DNA from: Trebonia sp.
Lineage (GTDB): Bacteria; Actinomycetota; Actinomycetes; Streptosporangiales; Streptosporangiaceae
Assembly (NCBI GenBank): GCA_030038035.1
Contig: JASHPP010000697.1
Location: 1-8,747, forward strand
Length of the DNA: 8,747 nt
Reading direction: 5' to 3'
A model generated the notes under the pieces. That model did no database searches and was not told the origin of the DNA. It was given only the letters and a program-made list of their open reading frames with translations. This document shows, one piece after another, positions 1-6,096 of the stretch; position 1 is the first letter of the stretch, and every line of letters starts with the position of its first letter. Made by a program: the position numbers and the translations under genes.

Positions 1-512
1 GCGGCCCCGCGCGCGAACGCGGCACCTCCGTTTCCCCCGGCCCGGCCATTGGGGAAACCGCCGCCCTGGGCGCCCCTGGCAGCCCGGTCTGCCTGGCGGG
101 GCCGCCCGCCTCGCCCGGCCGTGTTGCCCGCCGAGTTCTCCCACCCCTTGCCGTCGGCCCAGTAGGTGTAGCCGCCATTGCCGAACGGGCTGTTGTCGCT
201 GGTCCTGACGGCACCATTCACGCCGGTCTCGTAGTCAGCGTCCATGCTGGAGTCGCGCCAGAAACCGTCGTCACCCCAGCCCTCCGGGTTGGGGTACTTG
301 CCGGCGCCTGCCCCGGCGCCGTTACCGCCGGCGCTGCCCCTGCCGTTGCCGTTTCCGCGGGTGTAGCCACCGCGGTAGCCGTCGCCGTTCCGGCCCGCGC
401 CCTGAGCCCCAGCGCCACGTGCGCCGGCGCCCTGCGCGCCGCCGGAGTAATCGTCAGCTCCCCGCCCTCCACCGGGCCCGGACCGCCCGTTAAAGTCGTC
501 GCTACTACTCAC
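1..512 (-). CDS. N-terminal part of probable class A penicillin-binding protein (ponA1-like), runs off left edge
   Basis: The reading frame is open from a GTG at 512-510 to the window edge, giving 170 residues. The start is well fixed: the frame has an in-frame TAG at 560-558, and GTG at 512 is the first usable start codon after it, with an AGG core about 4 nt upstream. The protein begins VSSSDDFNGR and is very rich in Gly, Arg, Asn and Ala, with AQGAGARGAGAQGAG-type repeats near residues 26-40. A more aromatic, acidic island follows at about 72-127 (PNPEGWGDDGFW, YTYWADGKGWENS), then another Gly/Arg-rich stretch. No membrane segment or catalytic domain is reached. The identification is contextual: a DUF5318 gene directly upstream on the same strand, divergent from padR-ino1, is the arrangement of Rv0049-Rv0050 (ponA1). 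Actinobacterial class A PBPs (glycosyltransferase plus transpeptidase) often start with such a disordered cytoplasmic tail. It could be another Gly-rich membrane protein. Confidence 0.65.
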   Translation of the reverse strand, partial: MSSSDDFNGRSGPGGGRGADDYSGGAQGAGARGAGAQGAGRNGDGYRGGYTRGNGNGRGSAGGNGAGAGAGKYPNPEGWGDDGFWRDSSMDADYETGVNGAVRTSDNSPFGNGGYTYWADGKGWENSAGNTAGRGGRPRQADRAARGAQGGGFPNGRAGGNGGAAFARGA

Positions 513-670
513 ACGTCCTCGCTGTGGCTGTGAGCGAGCCTGCTGGCCCGTTCCTGGCTAGATATCGTCAGGCCGGTCAGGCACGCACGTCGCGAATTCG
601 CGGGCAGCCGTGGCCCGCCGAACCCACACGGTACCTGGTGCGATGAACCTACCTGGCTCTTTCGGCGCAT
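509..670 (-). other. Possible 53-codon upstream ORF translationally coupled to the PBP-like gene
   Basis: On the minus strand an ATG at 670-668 opens a frame that ends with TGA at 511-509. The stop overlaps the PBP-like GTG start (512-510) as GTGA, the usual four-base coupling arrangement. A perfect AGGAGG lies at 677-672, but only one base from the ATG, which is too close for good initiation. The predicted peptide starts MRRKSQVGSSHQVPCGF and resembles nothing I know. Its third codon positions are clearly less GC-rich than those of neighbouring genes, which argues against a conserved protein. It is best read as a candidate leader ORF or a chance frame in a 5' untranslated region. Confidence 0.2.
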
Positions 671-677
671 GCCTCCT

Positions 678-711
678 CGTGACGTAAGCAGAACGTCCGC
701 GCTGCGTCACG
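678..711 (-). terminator. Inverted repeat between DUF5318 and the PBP-like gene; possible hairpin terminator or attenuator
   Basis: CGTGACG (678-684) and CGTCACG (705-711) are perfect 7-bp inverted repeats separated by 20 nt. Inside them CAG (689-691) and CTG (702-704) can extend the stem after an asymmetric bulge. The hairpin begins 9 bases past the DUF5318 stop on the minus strand. There is no T tract after it, which is common for terminators in high-GC actinobacteria. An AGGAGG follows directly. It could end DUF5318 transcription or modulate read-through into the PBP-like gene. Confidence 0.35.
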
Positions 712-720
712 CCACTGCGG

Positions 721-1125
721 CTACTGACCGCTCCGCGCACGGCGCCCCCGGCGTGCGGGGGGCTCGCCAGTGCCAAGGACGTACGACGTAGCGAGGTGGT
801 TCCAGCCACAACTCTGGCAGACCTCGACCACGTAGACCCGGAATTCGCCGTATTCGGCCGCCATCTCTGTCAGCTCGGGCCCCCGCTTGACCCGTCCCGC
901 GTACTGTCCGAGTTCATCCCCGTACACATAGGTGACATGCGTGAGGTTGCTCTTGCGGCAGATCGGGCAGCGCACGTCGGTCGGCTCGCCGTGGAACCTG
1001 GCCGCGCGCAGCAGGTAGGGGTGCGCGTCGCAGACGTCGGCGACGGTCGTGTGGCCCGCGTACACGGACGCGAGTGTCGCGCGCCGCGCAAGCCCGTAGT
1101 CCACGACCGATCGCCGAGATGCCAT
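721..1125 (-). CDS. DUF5318 family protein, small zinc-ribbon type (Rv0049-like)
   Basis: This is a 134-residue protein starting MASRRSVVDYGLARRATL and ending at the TAG at 723-721. Two CxxC pairs, CPIC at 53-56 and CQSC at 103-106, look like a zinc ribbon. Segments such as VCDAHPYLLRAARFHGEP (31-48), THVTYVYGDEL (62-72) and YGEFRVYVVEVCQSCGWNHL (92-111) match my memory of the actinobacterial DUF5318 family, including its usual length of about 120-140. Function is unknown; it is probably cytoplasmic because no signal peptide or membrane segment is visible. The frame stays open upstream as far as 1872, but homology begins at the ATG at 1125. There is only weak GGGA near the start, and a TACCCT -10-like box 7 nt upstream suggests a leaderless mRNA. 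The gene is followed on the same strand, after 208 bp, by the PBP-like gene and is divergent from padR. The pairing with a PBP hints at an envelope or division link, by inference only. Confidence 0.93.
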   Translation of the reverse strand: MASRRSVVDYGLARRATLASVYAGHTTVADVCDAHPYLLRAARFHGEPTDVRCPICRKSNLTHVTYVYGDELGQYAGRVKRGPELTEMAAEYGEFRVYVVEVCQSCGWNHLATSYVLGTGEPPARRGRRARSGQ

Positions 1126-1138
1126 GTCCCACAGGGTA
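1126..1138 (-). promoter_or_regulatory. -10-like box of DUF5318, leaderless-type spacing
   Basis: On the minus strand TACCCT (1138-1133) fits the actinobacterial -10 pattern TAnnnT and is followed by 7 nt and then the ATG at 1125. That spacing would place the transcription start on the first base of the start codon. No convincing -35 box is seen. The remaining part of the 240-bp divergent gap, 1139-1290, shows no further feature I can support. Confidence 0.4.
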
Positions 1139-1290
1139 CGTCGCGAACTCCGGCGAAGCCGAGCCCCCTTGCCATCTGAACTCGTTTGCCACCGGACTGC
1201 GGTTGCCGTCTGAACAAGACCCGCGGCTCCAGCCAGGCGAACAACCGGTTGCCGGAAGCGGAACGGTTGCATATGCTGTGGTAGTCCAGC

Positions 1291-1328
1291 TCGATATATC
1301 GAACCGAGATATCGGCAAGAGATATCGT
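1291..1328. promoter_or_regulatory. Cluster of three GATAT palindromes, probable PadR autoregulatory operator
   Basis: TCGATATATCGA (1291-1302) is a perfect 12-bp palindrome. CCGAGATATCGG (1304-1315) is the same type with one mismatched pair. AGAGATATCG (1318-1327) has a perfect GATATC core. Their centres are 13 and 14 bp apart, and a degenerate AGATAC follows at 1331. These AT-rich sites stand out in a region above 65% GC and end 38 bp before the padR start, where a repressor would block its own promoter. PadR proteins are dimeric winged-helix factors that often bind palindromes upstream of their own gene. A TTGCAT at 1268-1273 could be a weak -35 with the first palindrome over the -10. Assigning the sites to this PadR is inference. 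Confidence 0.55.
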
Positions 1329-1365
1329 GGAGATACACGCAAACCGTACCCGACGGGGGGACGCC

Positions 1366-2022
1366 GTGGGCCGCAACCGGACAGCCGTGCTTGAGTTCGC
1401 AGTTCTCGGGCTGCTGCACCGTGCGCCTATGCATGGCTACGAGCTGAGCAAGCAGCTGAACGTGCTGCTTGGGACGTTCCGGGCGCTCTCCTACGGAACC
1501 CTGTATCCCTGCCTCAACAAGCTGTACGCCGAGGGCCTGATCGCCAGGGAAGGCGACGATCCCCCGGCGCAGGCCCGGCAGGGCCAGGCCGCGAGGGCGG
1601 GCCGGGCGGGCCGGTCGAAGATCGTCTACCGGCTGACGGCCGAGGGCAAGGAGCGGCTGCACGGCCTGCTCACCGACTCCGGCCCCGCAGCCTGGGAAGA
1701 CGACGAGTTCGGCGTCCACTTCGCGTTCTTCGGCCAGACGCGGGCGGATATCCGGCTGCGGATCCTGGAAGGCCGCCGTAGCCGGCTGGAAGACCGGATG
1801 GAAGGGGTGCGGGCGGCGCTCGCGCGCACCAGGGAACGGGTCGACAGCTACACCCTCGAGCTGCAGCGGCACGGTCTCGAATCGGTGGAGCGCGAGGTGC
1901 GCTGGCTCAACGAGCTGATCGCCTCGGAACGGAATTCAGAAGCTAACACAACCGCGGGCGGACCCTACCCGCCCGCGGGTCAGACCGACATGGATCGCGG
2001 AAGCGAGAAGGAGTCATCCTGA
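1366..2022 (+). CDS. PadR family transcriptional regulator (Rv0047c-like), coupled to ino1
   Basis: This is a 218-residue DNA-binding regulator. The N-terminal PadR winged helix occupies about residues 7-98: [20 protein letters not shown] (8-27), the recognition region around [21 protein letters not shown] (38-58), and the wing [14 protein letters not shown] (85-98). The wing is interrupted by a Gln/Ala/Arg-rich linker at 66-83. The C-terminal half is helical, with [22 protein letters not shown] (137-158) and [20 protein letters not shown] (162-181) forming the usual dimerisation coiled coil. The tail after 188 is low complexity. I chose the GTG at 1366 because it has a G-rich sequence 5 nt upstream and homologues begin there. 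An in-frame GTG at 1327 would add 13 residues that overlap the palindromes. The stop overlaps the ino1 ATG by one base, so both genes share an operon. It probably represses padR-ino1; the inducer is unknown. Confidence 0.93.
   Translation: MGRNRTAVLEFAVLGLLHRAPMHGYELSKQLNVLLGTFRALSYGTLYPCLNKLYAEGLIAREGDDPPAQARQGQAARAGRAGRSKIVYRLTAEGKERLHGLLTDSGPAAWEDDEFGVHFAFFGQTRADIRLRILEGRRSRLEDRMEGVRAALARTRERVDSYTLELQRHGLESVEREVRWLNELIASERNSEANTTAGGPYPPAGQTDMDRGSEKESS
1952..1978 (+). other. Strong GC hairpin within the padR 3' end, ahead of ino1
   Basis: CCGCGGGCGG (1952-1961) and CCGCCCGCGG (1969-1978) form a perfect 10-bp stem, nine of the ten pairs among C and G in each arm's core, around a 7-nt loop. 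It lies in the poorly conserved padR tail (about residues 196-204), 43 bp before the ino1 start and 29 bp before the ino1 ribosome binding site. It could act as an attenuator, an mRNA processing or stability element, or merely reflect Gly/Pro/Ala coding in high-GC DNA. There is no T tract, and ino1 should still be transcribed from the same message. Confidence 0.45.
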
Positions 2023-2024
2023 TG
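2008..2024 (+). promoter_or_regulatory. Ribosome binding site and stop/start overlap of padR and ino1
   Basis: AAGGAG at 2008-2013 is 8 nt before the ino1 ATG at 2022-2024. The padR TGA (2020-2022) shares its A with that ATG. This fixes the ino1 start and indicates translational coupling within one transcript. Confidence 0.85.
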
Positions 2025-3101
2025 GGAAAAGTGCGCGTCGCCATCGTGGGGGCAGGCAACTGCGCGAGTTCGCTCGTCCAGGGCCTTGAGTACTACAAGG
2101 ACGCGGCCGACGCAGCCCGCGTGCCTGGCCTGATGCACGTTCGGTTTGGCGACTATCACGTGTCTGACGTGGAGGTGGTCGCCGCCTTCGACGTGGACGC
2201 CAAGAAGGTTGGCTGTGATCTCGCCGAGGCGATTTTCCTCAGCGAGAACAACACGATCAAGTTCGCCGACGTGCCGCCGACCGGGGTGATCGTGCAGCGC
2301 GGCCCGACGCTCGACGGCCTCGGCGAGTACTACCGCGAGACGATCACCGAGTCCGACGAGAAGCCGGCCGACGTGGTCGCCGCGCTGCGCGCGGCGCGGG
2401 CCGACGTGCTCGTGTCGTATCTGCCCGTCGGCTCCGAGGAGGCCGACCGGTTCTACGCGCAGTGCGCCATCGACGCGAGGATCGCGTTCGTCAACGCGCT
2501 TCCCGTGTTCATCGCCTCCGACCCCGTGTGGGCGGCCAAGTTCGCCGAGGCCGGCGTCCCGATCGTCGGCGACGACATCAAGTCCCAGGTCGGCGCCACG
2601 ATCACGCACCGGGTGCTTGCCAAGCTCTTCGAGGACCGCGGTGTCGAGCTGCTGCGCACCTACCAGCTCAACTTCGGCGGCAACATGGACTTCATGAACA
2701 TGCTGGAGCGCAGCCGGCTGATGTCCAAGAAGATCTCCAAGACCCGGGCGGTGACCTCCCAGGTGCCGCACGAGATGGAGAAGGCCGCGGTGCACATCGG
2801 CCCGTCTGACCATGTGCCGTGGCTCGAGGACCGCAAGTTCGCCTACGTCCGCCTTGAGGGCAGGTCCTTCGGCGACGTGCCGCTGAACCTGGAGTACAAG
2901 CTCGAGGTCTGGGACTCGCCGAACTCGGCCGGCGTGATCATCGACGCGATCCGCGCCGCGAAGATCGCCAAGGACCGCGGCATCGCCGGCCCGGTGATCT
3001 CGGCGAGCTCCTACTTCATGAAGTCGCCGCCCGAGCAGTTCGGCGACGACGTGTGCCGCGACCTCGTGGAGAAGTTCATCCGCGGCGAGGTCGACCGCTA
3101 G
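2022..3101 (+). CDS. ino1: Inositol-3-phosphate synthase (myo-inositol-1-phosphate synthase)
   Basis: This cytoplasmic, NAD-dependent isomerase converts glucose 6-phosphate to 1D-myo-inositol 3-phosphate, the first step toward phosphatidylinositol and, in actinobacteria, mycothiol. The 359-residue length equals that of the short actinobacterial family (the M. tuberculosis Ino1 is of similar size). The Rossmann glycine motif [13 protein letters not shown] is at 6-18. [16 protein letters not shown] (129-144) and [13 protein letters not shown] (156-168) follow. The catalytic region includes [15 protein letters not shown] (183-197, with K187), [12 protein letters not shown] (217-228) and [14 protein letters not shown] (235-248). 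[17 protein letters not shown] (298-314) is the conserved C-terminal block. No key element seems missing. The gene follows padR by a one-base overlap, so the PadR protein probably controls it. A 164-bp gap separates it from the MFS gene. Confidence 0.97.
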   Translation: MGKVRVAIVGAGNCASSLVQGLEYYKDAADAARVPGLMHVRFGDYHVSDVEVVAAFDVDAKKVGCDLAEAIFLSENNTIKFADVPPTGVIVQRGPTLDGLGEYYRETITESDEKPADVVAALRAARADVLVSYLPVGSEEADRFYAQCAIDARIAFVNALPVFIASDPVWAAKFAEAGVPIVGDDIKSQVGATITHRVLAKLFEDRGVELLRTYQLNFGGNMDFMNMLERSRLMSKKISKTRAVTSQVPHEMEKAAVHIGPSDHVPWLEDRKFAYVRLEGRSFGDVPLNLEYKLEVWDSPNSAGVIIDAIRAAKIAKDRGIAGPVISASSYFMKSPPEQFGDDVCRDLVEKFIRGEVDR

Positions 3102-3130
3102 CGCGTCAGCCTTTTGTCGTAGGCCGGCCT

Positions 3131-3151
3131 TATAGTCCGCTCAGGAGCGGA
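3131..3151 (+). promoter_or_regulatory. Promoter-like -10 box with palindromes downstream of ino1
   Basis: TATAGT (3131-3136) is a good TAnnnT -10 box in otherwise GC-rich DNA. It is flanked by a perfect palindrome AGGCCGGCCT (3121-3130) and followed by TCCGCTCAGGAGCGGA (3136-3151), a 7-bp inverted repeat with a 2-bp centre that would cover the transcription start. No well-spaced -35 is present; TTGTCG at 3114 is too close. This may be a repressed promoter for the MFS gene with a roughly 120-nt leader. The rest of the 3102-3265 gap holds a short ATG frame (3151-3189, 12 residues), GATATCG at 3208-3214, and no T-tract terminator for ino1. Confidence 0.3.
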
Positions 3152-3253
3152 TGGCTAGAAGGACGGGCCTGGCCATGCGGAACGCCTGACAACGCGCGGC
3201 CGGAGCGGATATCGCGGCGCAGACCGGCGCGGCACATCCGGACGCGCCGGCAC

Positions 3254-3268
3254 TAAGCTGGACAAGTG
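3254..3268 (+). promoter_or_regulatory. -10-like box of the MFS gene, leaderless-type spacing
   Basis: TAAGCT (3254-3259) fits TAnnnT and is followed by 6 nt and then the GTG at 3266. No Shine-Dalgarno sequence precedes the GTG. The spacing is that of a leaderless transcript starting on the G of the start codon. The -35 region is poor (GGCACA at 3231-3236). Confidence 0.45.
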
Positions 3269-4678
3269 GCCGCAGGGGCAGAGCCAGAAAGTCCGGTGCC
3301 GGGCGGCGCAGGGGACGCCGGCGCTGTCGGCGTGCCCGGTCGCAGGTCCACGTTCATCGCCGACCTGAAGGCCGTGCTGGCCGAACGGGACTTCCGCAAG
3401 CTGTTCGCCACCCGGCTGGTGAGCCAGACCGGGGACGGGATCATCACCGCGGCGGTCGGCACCTACGTGTTCTTCAACGCGAGCACGTTCCCGAGCCCGA
3501 CGGCCGGCGCGGCCGCGTTCGCGGTGCTCTACCTGCCCTACTCGCTGATCGGCCCGTTCGCCGGGGTGTTCATCGACCGCTGGTCGCGCCGCCAGATCAT
3601 GGTCTGGTCCGCGCTGATCCGCGCGGCGTTCGTGGTGGTGACGGCCGCGCTGATGGCCGACGGCAACCGCGGGGCGGCGCTCTACGTCGCGGTGCTCGCG
3701 GTGCTCGGCGTGAACAGGTTCTTCCTGTCCGCCCTGAGCGCCGCGCTGCCGCACGTGGTGCCGGAAGGCAAGCTGGTCATGGCCAACTCGGTCTCCCCGA
3801 CGGCTGGCGGGATCATGAGCGCGATCGGCGGCATCGTCGCCCTCGGCCTGAACGCGGGCACGGGCGACACCGAGCGGGGCGCCGCCGTGACCATGCTCGT
3901 CGGCGGCGGCTGCTACGTCGCGGCCAGCCTGGTCGCGACCACCATGGGCAGGTACCTGCTCGGCCCCGACCGGGCGAGCGCGCGCGTCCGGGTGCTTGAC
4001 GAGCTCGCCGTGGCCGCGGCTGGCCTGCTGGCCGGCGTCAGGTACGTGCTGCGACGGCGCGGCCCGCGCGCCGCGCTCGGCGCGACCGGTGCGTACAGCT
4101 TCCTGTTCGGCCCGCTGTTCCTGATGTCGATCCTGCTCTACAGGAACTACTTCTACCCCGCGCACGTCACGACGGCGGAGTCGCACGTCGGAGTGCTCGC
4201 GGCCGTCTCGGCGGTCGGCTACGCGTGTGCCGCGGTCGTGACGCCGCCCGCGACGCGGCGGATATCCAAGCAGGCGTGGATCACGCTGCTGCTGATCGCC
4301 GCCGCGGTCGTGGCCGGACTGGGCGGGGAGACGTTCAACCAGATCGCGTACCTGGCGATTGGCTTCTTCATGTACCTCACCAGGCAGGGCGTGGCGATCA
4401 GCGCGACCACGATCCTCCAGGAGCAGGTCGAGGACACCTACCGGGGCCGGGTATTCGCCTTCTACGACATGATGTACAACGCCACCTACGTGGCGGGCGC
4501 CGCGGCGTTCGCGGCGTTCATGCCGGTCAACGGCAAGGCCCCGGCGATCGTCGCCGTGGTCGCCGTGGGTTACCTGCTCGCCGCGGCCGGCTACTGGCTG
4601 TCGTCCGGACGTTCCCCGGGCGCGGAGTCCGCCGCCGCGCGCAGCCCCATGGAAGAGGCCCAGCGCAGCAGCTCCTGA
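3266..4678 (+). CDS. MFS transporter, probable drug or metabolite exporter (EntS/MFS_3-like)
   Basis: This is a 470-residue inner-membrane protein with about 12 hydrophobic segments: roughly 46-70, 82-103, 111-130, 136-160, 176-197, 206-227, 272-292, 306-327, 337-353, 358-376, 400-419 and 426-445. A cytoplasmic N-tail of about 40 residues leads into DLKAVLAERDFRKLFATRLVSQ, a start typical of actinobacterial efflux MFS proteins. DRWSRRQIM (104-112) between segments 2 and 3 is the MFS motif A region. The second-half loop QEQVEDTYRGRVFAFYDMMYN (385-405) is also typical of MFS_3. The GTG start has no Shine-Dalgarno sequence, and homologues keep DLKAVL-RDFRKLF near residue 33, so the exact start is moderately sure. 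Its substrate cannot be read from sequence. It lies downstream of ino1 but likely has its own promoter. Its last 88 bp overlap the opposing CCA enzyme gene, so residues after about 441 are encoded in DNA that also codes on the other strand. Confidence 0.93.
   Translation: MAAGAEPESPVPGGAGDAGAVGVPGRRSTFIADLKAVLAERDFRKLFATRLVSQTGDGIITAAVGTYVFFNASTFPSPTAGAAAFAVLYLPYSLIGPFAGVFIDRWSRRQIMVWSALIRAAFVVVTAALMADGNRGAALYVAVLAVLGVNRFFLSALSAALPHVVPEGKLVMANSVSPTAGGIMSAIGGIVALGLNAGTGDTERGAAVTMLVGGGCYVAASLVATTMGRYLLGPDRASARVRVLDELAVAAAGLLAGVRYVLRRRGPRAALGATGAYSFLFGPLFLMSILLYRNYFYPAHVTTAESHVGVLAAVSAVGYACAAVVTPPATRRISKQAWITLLLIAAAVVAGLGGETFNQIAYLAIGFFMYLTRQGVAISATTILQEQVEDTYRGRVFAFYDMMYNATYVAGAAAFAAFMPVNGKAPAIVAVVAVGYLLAAAGYWLSSGRSPGAESAAARSPMEEAQRSSS
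4591..4678. other. 88-bp convergent coding overlap of MFS and CCA enzyme genes
   Basis: The MFS gene stops with TGA at 4676-4678 and the minus-strand CCA enzyme gene stops with TAG at 4593-4591. Their ends therefore overlap antisense. The shared DNA encodes the last helix end and polar tail of the transporter and the Ala/Pro/Asp-rich tail of the enzyme, both weakly constrained. A perfect palindrome CGTCCGGACG (4602-4611) and GCGGAgTCCGC (4622-4632) lie inside. No ordinary terminator separates the genes. Confidence 0.9.
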
Positions 4679-6096
4679 GTGGCCCGCTCCTTGCCGAGCG
4701 ACCCCTCCTCGAGCCGCAGCTCGAGCAGGAAGTTCCACGCCTTCCCGACCAGCGGCCCTGGCGCCAGGCCGAGCAGCGCCATGATCTCGTCCCCGTCGAG
4801 CTCGGGCCGGATCTTGTCGAGCTCCTCCTGTTCGCGAAGCGCCTCGATGCGCTCTTCAAGCGCGTCGTACGCGGCCGCCAGCCGCGCGGCCTTGCGCGCG
4901 TTCCGCGTCGTGCAGTCCGCCCGGGTCAGCGCGTGCAGCCGGGTCAGCAGCGGCCCGGCGTCGCGCACGTACCTGCGCACCGCCGAGTCGGTCCATTCGC
5001 CGTCGCCGTATCCGTGGAACCGCAGGTGCAGCTCCACGAGCCGGGACACGTCGGCGGTGACCTCCTTGCCGAACCGCAGCTCGGAAAGCCGCTTGCGCAC
5101 GATCTTCGCGCCGGCCACCTCGTGGTGGTGGAACGCGACCTTGCCGCCGGGCAGCAGGGTCCTGGTCTTCGGCTTGCCGACGTCGTGCAGCAGCGCGGCC
5201 AGCCGGAGCACGAGATCGGGCCCGAGGCCGTACCTCGGCTCGAGGTCGATCGCCTGCCGGAGCACGATGAGGCTGTGCGTGTACACGTCCTTGTGCCGGT
5301 GGTGCTCGTCGACCTCCATCCGCAGCGCGGGCACCTCGGGCAGCACCAGGTCCGCCGCCCCGGTGCGCACGAGCAGGTCGATCCCGTCCGCCGGCGACGG
5401 GGTCAGCATGAGCTTGGTCAGCTCGTCGGCGATCCGCTCCGCGGAGACGATGGCCAGCCGGGGCGCCTGCGCGCTCATGGCCGCCTGCACGTCCGCGGCG
5501 ACCGTGAACCCGAGCCTGGCGGCGAACCGGGCGGCGCGCAGGATCCGCAGCGGGTCGTCGGAAAACGAGTCCTCGGGGCGCCCCGGCGTGCGGATCACGC
5601 GTTCGGCCAGCGCCGCCAGGCCCCCGAACGGGTCGACAAGCTCATAGGAGGGCAGCCGCGCCGCCATCGCGTTGATCGTAAAGTCCCGGCGCGCCAGGTC
5701 CTGCTCAAGCGACGTGCCGTAGCGCACGTCAGGCTTGCGCGAGCGCGGCTCGTACCGCTCGCTGCGGTAGGTCGTGATCTCGAACACGACCTCGCCCTTG
5801 CGCAGGCCGACCGTGCCGAACTCGATCCCCACCGTCCAGGTGCTGTCGGCCCACCCGCGGGTAATCGCGAGGACCCGCTCGGGAACCGCGTCGGTCGTCA
5901 GGTCCAGGTCACCGGGGCGGCTGCCGAGGAAGACGTCCCGCACCGGCCCGCCGACGAGCGCGAGCTCGTGCCCGGCCCGGGTGAACAGCTCCCCGAGCTC
6001 GGCCGCGGCCGGCGTGAGCGCGCGCAGCAGCGCCGTGGCCGCCTTACGCTGGTCGGCACGCACGGTGGCGGCGGAGGTGGGATCTGACACGGGCAT
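4591..6096 (-). CDS. cca: CCA tRNA nucleotidyltransferase (class II), PcnA-like with HD domain
   Basis: This cytoplasmic enzyme adds or repairs the 3'-CCA end of tRNAs using CTP and ATP without a template. The 501-residue protein shows the class II motifs in order: LVGGPVRDVFLG (47-58), DLDLTTDA (63-70) with metal-binding D63 and D65, RRDFTINAMA (136-145), DDPLRILRAARFAARLGF (180-197) and ERIADELTKLM (220-230). An HD domain follows, with H274, LLHDVGKPKT (302-311) and FHHHEVAGAK (322-331), as in many actinobacterial members. The family also contains poly(A) polymerases, and PcnA is the name used in M. tuberculosis. The Streptomyces homologue is reported to act on tRNA, so I prefer CCA addition. 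The ATG at 6096 has no Shine-Dalgarno sequence; a GTG at 6090 is an alternative that fits a leaderless start 8 nt after TACCCT. The gene is divergent from the DUF6049 gene and ends inside the MFS gene. Confidence 0.95.
   Translation of the reverse strand: MPVSDPTSAATVRADQRKAATALLRALTPAAAELGELFTRAGHELALVGGPVRDVFLGSRPGDLDLTTDAVPERVLAITRGWADSTWTVGIEFGTVGLRKGEVVFEITTYRSERYEPRSRKPDVRYGTSLEQDLARRDFTINAMAARLPSYELVDPFGGLAALAERVIRTPGRPEDSFSDDPLRILRAARFAARLGFTVAADVQAAMSAQAPRLAIVSAERIADELTKLMLTPSPADGIDLLVRTGAADLVLPEVPALRMEVDEHHRHKDVYTHSLIVLRQAIDLEPRYGLGPDLVLRLAALLHDVGKPKTRTLLPGGKVAFHHHEVAGAKIVRKRLSELRFGKEVTADVSRLVELHLRFHGYGDGEWTDSAVRRYVRDAGPLLTRLHALTRADCTTRNARKAARLAAAYDALEERIEALREQEELDKIRPELDGDEIMALLGLAPGPLVGKAWNFLLELRLEEGSLGKERATQELLRWASSMGLRAAADSAPGERPDDSQ

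Noticed and set aside
218..472. 84-codon minus-strand frame
   Set aside because: Another frame of the PBP-like gene; the frame from 512 has a proper start and runs through to the edge.
558..809. 83-codon minus-strand frame ending at TAG 558
   Set aside because: Overlaps the DUF5318 3' end out of frame and has no codon bias or domain; its stop only helps define the PBP-like start.
1327..1365. Earlier in-frame GTG start for padR
   Set aside because: It adds 13 non-homologous residues and overlaps the last palindrome; GTG 1366 has a better ribosome binding site and fits homologues.
1126..1872. Upstream extension of the DUF5318 frame
   Set aside because: It would run through padR antisense; family homology begins at the ATG at 1125.
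1980..2813. 277-codon open frame opposite ino1
   Set aside because: Antisense shadow; ino1 on the other strand has all family motifs.
3155..4738. 527-codon open frame on the minus strand
   Set aside because: Antisense shadow of the MFS gene, His/Arg/Gly-rich with no recognisable motif.
4225..6087. 620-codon open frame on the plus strand
   Set aside because: It lies antisense to the CCA enzyme and out of frame with the MFS gene; its product is an Arg/Gly/Pro-rich shadow without domains, as expected in high-GC DNA.
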